From Parapedobacter sp. SGR-10 (GTDB taxonomy: Bacteria > Bacteroidota > Bacteroidia > Sphingobacteriales > Sphingobacteriaceae), in contig NZ_JAAJTJ010000002.1 in assembly GCF_011030405.1 (NCBI RefSeq), forward strand, positions 62,001-126,000: 64,000 bases of DNA, given 5' to 3'. This document shows positions 62,641 through 64,000 of the stretch, one piece after another. A model generated the notes under the pieces. The model was not told where the DNA came from. It saw only the letters and a list, made by a program, of their open reading frames with translations, and did no database searches. Positions within the stretch are counted from its first letter, which is position 1; each line of letters opens with the position of its first letter. The translations under genes and the position numbers were made by a program.

Positions 62641-63528
62641 ATGAATAGATATCTAAATGATTGGGACTTTGCACTCTTCAGCGCAAACCTGCACACCTAT
62701 ATGCCAGCTATCGGATGGCATGAGCATCCGGAAATCTATACGGACTGGAGACAGTATCATAGTGGAAAGACAGACATAGACCACTGCCCTCCCCTGAGTG
62801 ATACCGAAAGACTTCGGGCACTGCCCACGGGCATTGTGGTATTGTTTCATCTGGGACACCATATACAGCTACCTTTACGACTTGCACAAGCGGGGCTATC
62901 TTTCGATATTATCCTCGACCGATCGGTATACAGACGATCGCAGCCGCTCTTTGATCGACTGCAGGAGGAGATGGATATACACGGACGTCAGCATGCTTAT
63001 TTATTTAGTGATGACCCGTCTTTGCTCCTGCGCGTACGCGAGCGTTTGCGCAAAGGCAGACATCTGCTGGTCTTTGCAGACGCTGCCTCAGGCGCTGCCT
63101 CGCCATCTACAGCCAAGGACGTACGTGTACCCATTCCCTTCCTGCAGGGAGAGCTGTGGCTTAAAAAAGGTATACCGCTTATGGCTTATTTGTTTGATGT
63201 AGCGCTCTATCCGATCTGCTATCAACATACGACCGAATGCCCGTCGTATGTCCTGCACGAACCTTTGGCTGTGCGAAAGCAGGAAAACCGGGAAGATTTC
63301 ATCCGACGTGCGCTCTGTCAATGCTATGGCCTGCTGGCCGAAACGGTATCCCGTCGCCCTTGGGTATGGGAATGCTGGCCTTATCTGCATAGCAATGGGA
63401 TGCTGCAGATTGTGGACGTGGATATGCTATCGGTCTTGAAAAATGACCCCATGTTGCTGCTCCCTTTGGACAACAAAAATTGCTTATTCGACCGAAGGTA
63501 TTATTATGCGCGAACGTTAACCTTTTGA
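62641..63528 (+). CDS. HtrB/LpxL-like acyltransferase
   Basis: A 295-residue protein resembling the LpxL/HtrB lysophospholipid acyltransferase fold: VVLFHLGHHIQLPLRLAQAG holds the early His motif, followed by HLLVFADAASGA, VPIPFLQGELWLKKGIPLMA (the substrate-binding stretch) and FDVALYPICY. The usual HX4D is replaced by an atypical HLGHH arrangement. It has no obvious membrane anchor. It lies directly after a 49-residue peptide gene and before a membrane protein gene, away from lipid A genes. It may acylate a peptide or lipid; that is inference. Confidence 0.65.
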   Translation: MNRYLNDWDFALFSANLHTYMPAIGWHEHPEIYTDWRQYHSGKTDIDHCPPLSDTERLRALPTGIVVLFHLGHHIQLPLRLAQAGLSFDIILDRSVYRRSQPLFDRLQEEMDIHGRQHAYLFSDDPSLLLRVRERLRKGRHLLVFADAASGAASPSTAKDVRVPIPFLQGELWLKKGIPLMAYLFDVALYPICYQHTTECPSYVLHEPLAVRKQENREDFIRRALCQCYGLLAETVSRRPWVWECWPYLHSNGMLQIVDVDMLSVLKNDPMLLLPLDNKNCLFDRRYYYARTLTF

Positions 63529-63573
63529 TGTATTGATTGAATTATTTATCTTTAGGGCACAATAAGCCTATTG

Positions 63574-64000
63574 ATGAAGATCAATCTGTATTATATCACC
63601 TTATGGAATCTGCTCAGCTTTTTTGTGTTTTTGGGCTTGCTGGTAGGGATAAATATATTTCTGACGAACGAAAATATACCTTTCAATCAGATCATAACGG
63701 CGAGTATACTGTTTTGCATAGTGTATGTGATGCTATTTGCTTCCTCCTGGAAGCTTTTGTCTCCGGCCCGGAAAGACCGTGTAGTCGGCATCGTCTGGGC
63801 ATTACTTGTGTTGGCTTTGGTGGCCTGCTATGCATATCCGTTGATCTACGATTGGCTTCCCCGCTTGGGCGTATACTTTCATCGAGTGGACACAGAATTT
63901 GACGTATTGGAGTTTTGGGAGCGAATTATGTGGGCAATGGCTTTTGTCTGGCTATTGAGTGCAGGGGCGGCGACCACATATCGCTATATTGCTTCACGTA
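63574..64000 (+). CDS. multi-helix membrane protein, N-terminal part
   Basis: ATG at 63574 opens a frame of 142 codons that runs off the window (MKINLYYITLWNLLSFFVFL and onward). Helices are predicted at about 6-27, 38-57, 69-93 and 117-137. It follows the acyltransferase by 45 bp. The 121-codon frame at 63537-63902 is a shadow in another register. With only the N-terminus, a sensor kinase, transporter or plain membrane protein are all possible. Confidence 0.65.
   Translation, partial: MKINLYYITLWNLLSFFVFLGLLVGINIFLTNENIPFNQIITASILFCIVYVMLFASSWKLLSPARKDRVVGIVWALLVLALVACYAYPLIYDWLPRLGVYFHRVDTEFDVLEFWERIMWAMAFVWLLSAGAATTYRYIASR

Overview
The window reads as chromosomal DNA of a Bacteroidota bacterium, most likely Sphingobacteriaceae (Sphingobacterium-like). 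The evidence is SusC/SusD and TlpA proteins, DUF6520 and MauE-type proteins, Bacteroidetes TAnnTTTG promoter boxes, few Shine-Dalgarno sites and hairpin repeats of the types seen in this phylum. The assignment rests on gene content only; no database search was possible.

Layout. (1) 1-3.4 kb is core: the end of a large MG2-type surface protein, purD and tRNA-Glu. (2) 3.4-21.5 kb is an integrated accessory island. A large serine recombinase overlaps the 3' half of tRNA-Glu, followed by a 53-codon gene, an oriT-like inverted repeat, a MobA-like relaxosome gene without its relaxase, and a defence operon. The operon runs DUF6088/AbiEi-like, hsdM, PIN-GNAT-EVE fusion, ASCH protein, hsdS, membrane HerA-type ATPase, hsdR and AlbA_2/Schlafen-like ATPase; a separately promoted TOTE-type primase-helicase follows. 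(3) 21.8-24.4 kb is an arsenic operon (acr3, arsC, DUF6428, arsR) with two ArsR-type operators. (4) 24.5-30.2 kb is a quinone/electrophile detoxification group (ring-cleaving dioxygenase, GNAT, esterase, FMN reductase, cupin, Crp/Fnr regulator, pirin, YceI). Its two promoters share a 16-bp motif at exactly the same distance from the -7 box.

(5) 30.4-37.7 kb is largely housekeeping: CinA-like deamidase, lipoprotein, lipase, dxs, dnaA with DnaA boxes and an AT-rich stretch upstream, and an MRJP/yellow-like lipoprotein. (6) 37.8-46.2 kb holds a frameshifted regulator relic, an rtcB-prfH RNA repair/ribosome rescue pair and a strikingly GC-rich imuA-imuB-dnaE2 mutasome cassette. (7) 46.5-53.2 kb has a two-domain glycosyltransferase, a fatty acid desaturase, a cold-shock gene with a long leader, a STAS-like protein next to a truncated GHKL ATPase, and an XRE-like regulator paralogous to the 37.8 kb relic.

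(8) 53.2-54.5 kb is mostly non-coding. It carries palindromes, a strongly folded candidate RNA whose 3' part is complementary to a 38-codon ORF just downstream, and three inverted repeats, one of which overlaps the 5' end of a SusC gene. (9) 54.5-62.1 kb is a SusC-SusD-TlpA unit convergent with a DUF6520 Cys-peptide, a MauE/DoxX membrane protein and a Crp/Fnr regulator, which suggests handling of disulfide-containing peptides. (10) 62.4-64 kb has a 49-residue peptide, an HtrB/LpxL-like acyltransferase and the start of a membrane protein cut by the window edge. The best candidates for undescribed biology are the composite defence operon, the structured RNA at 53.4 kb, the peptide-acyltransferase pair at 62.4 kb and the shared-operator stress regulon.
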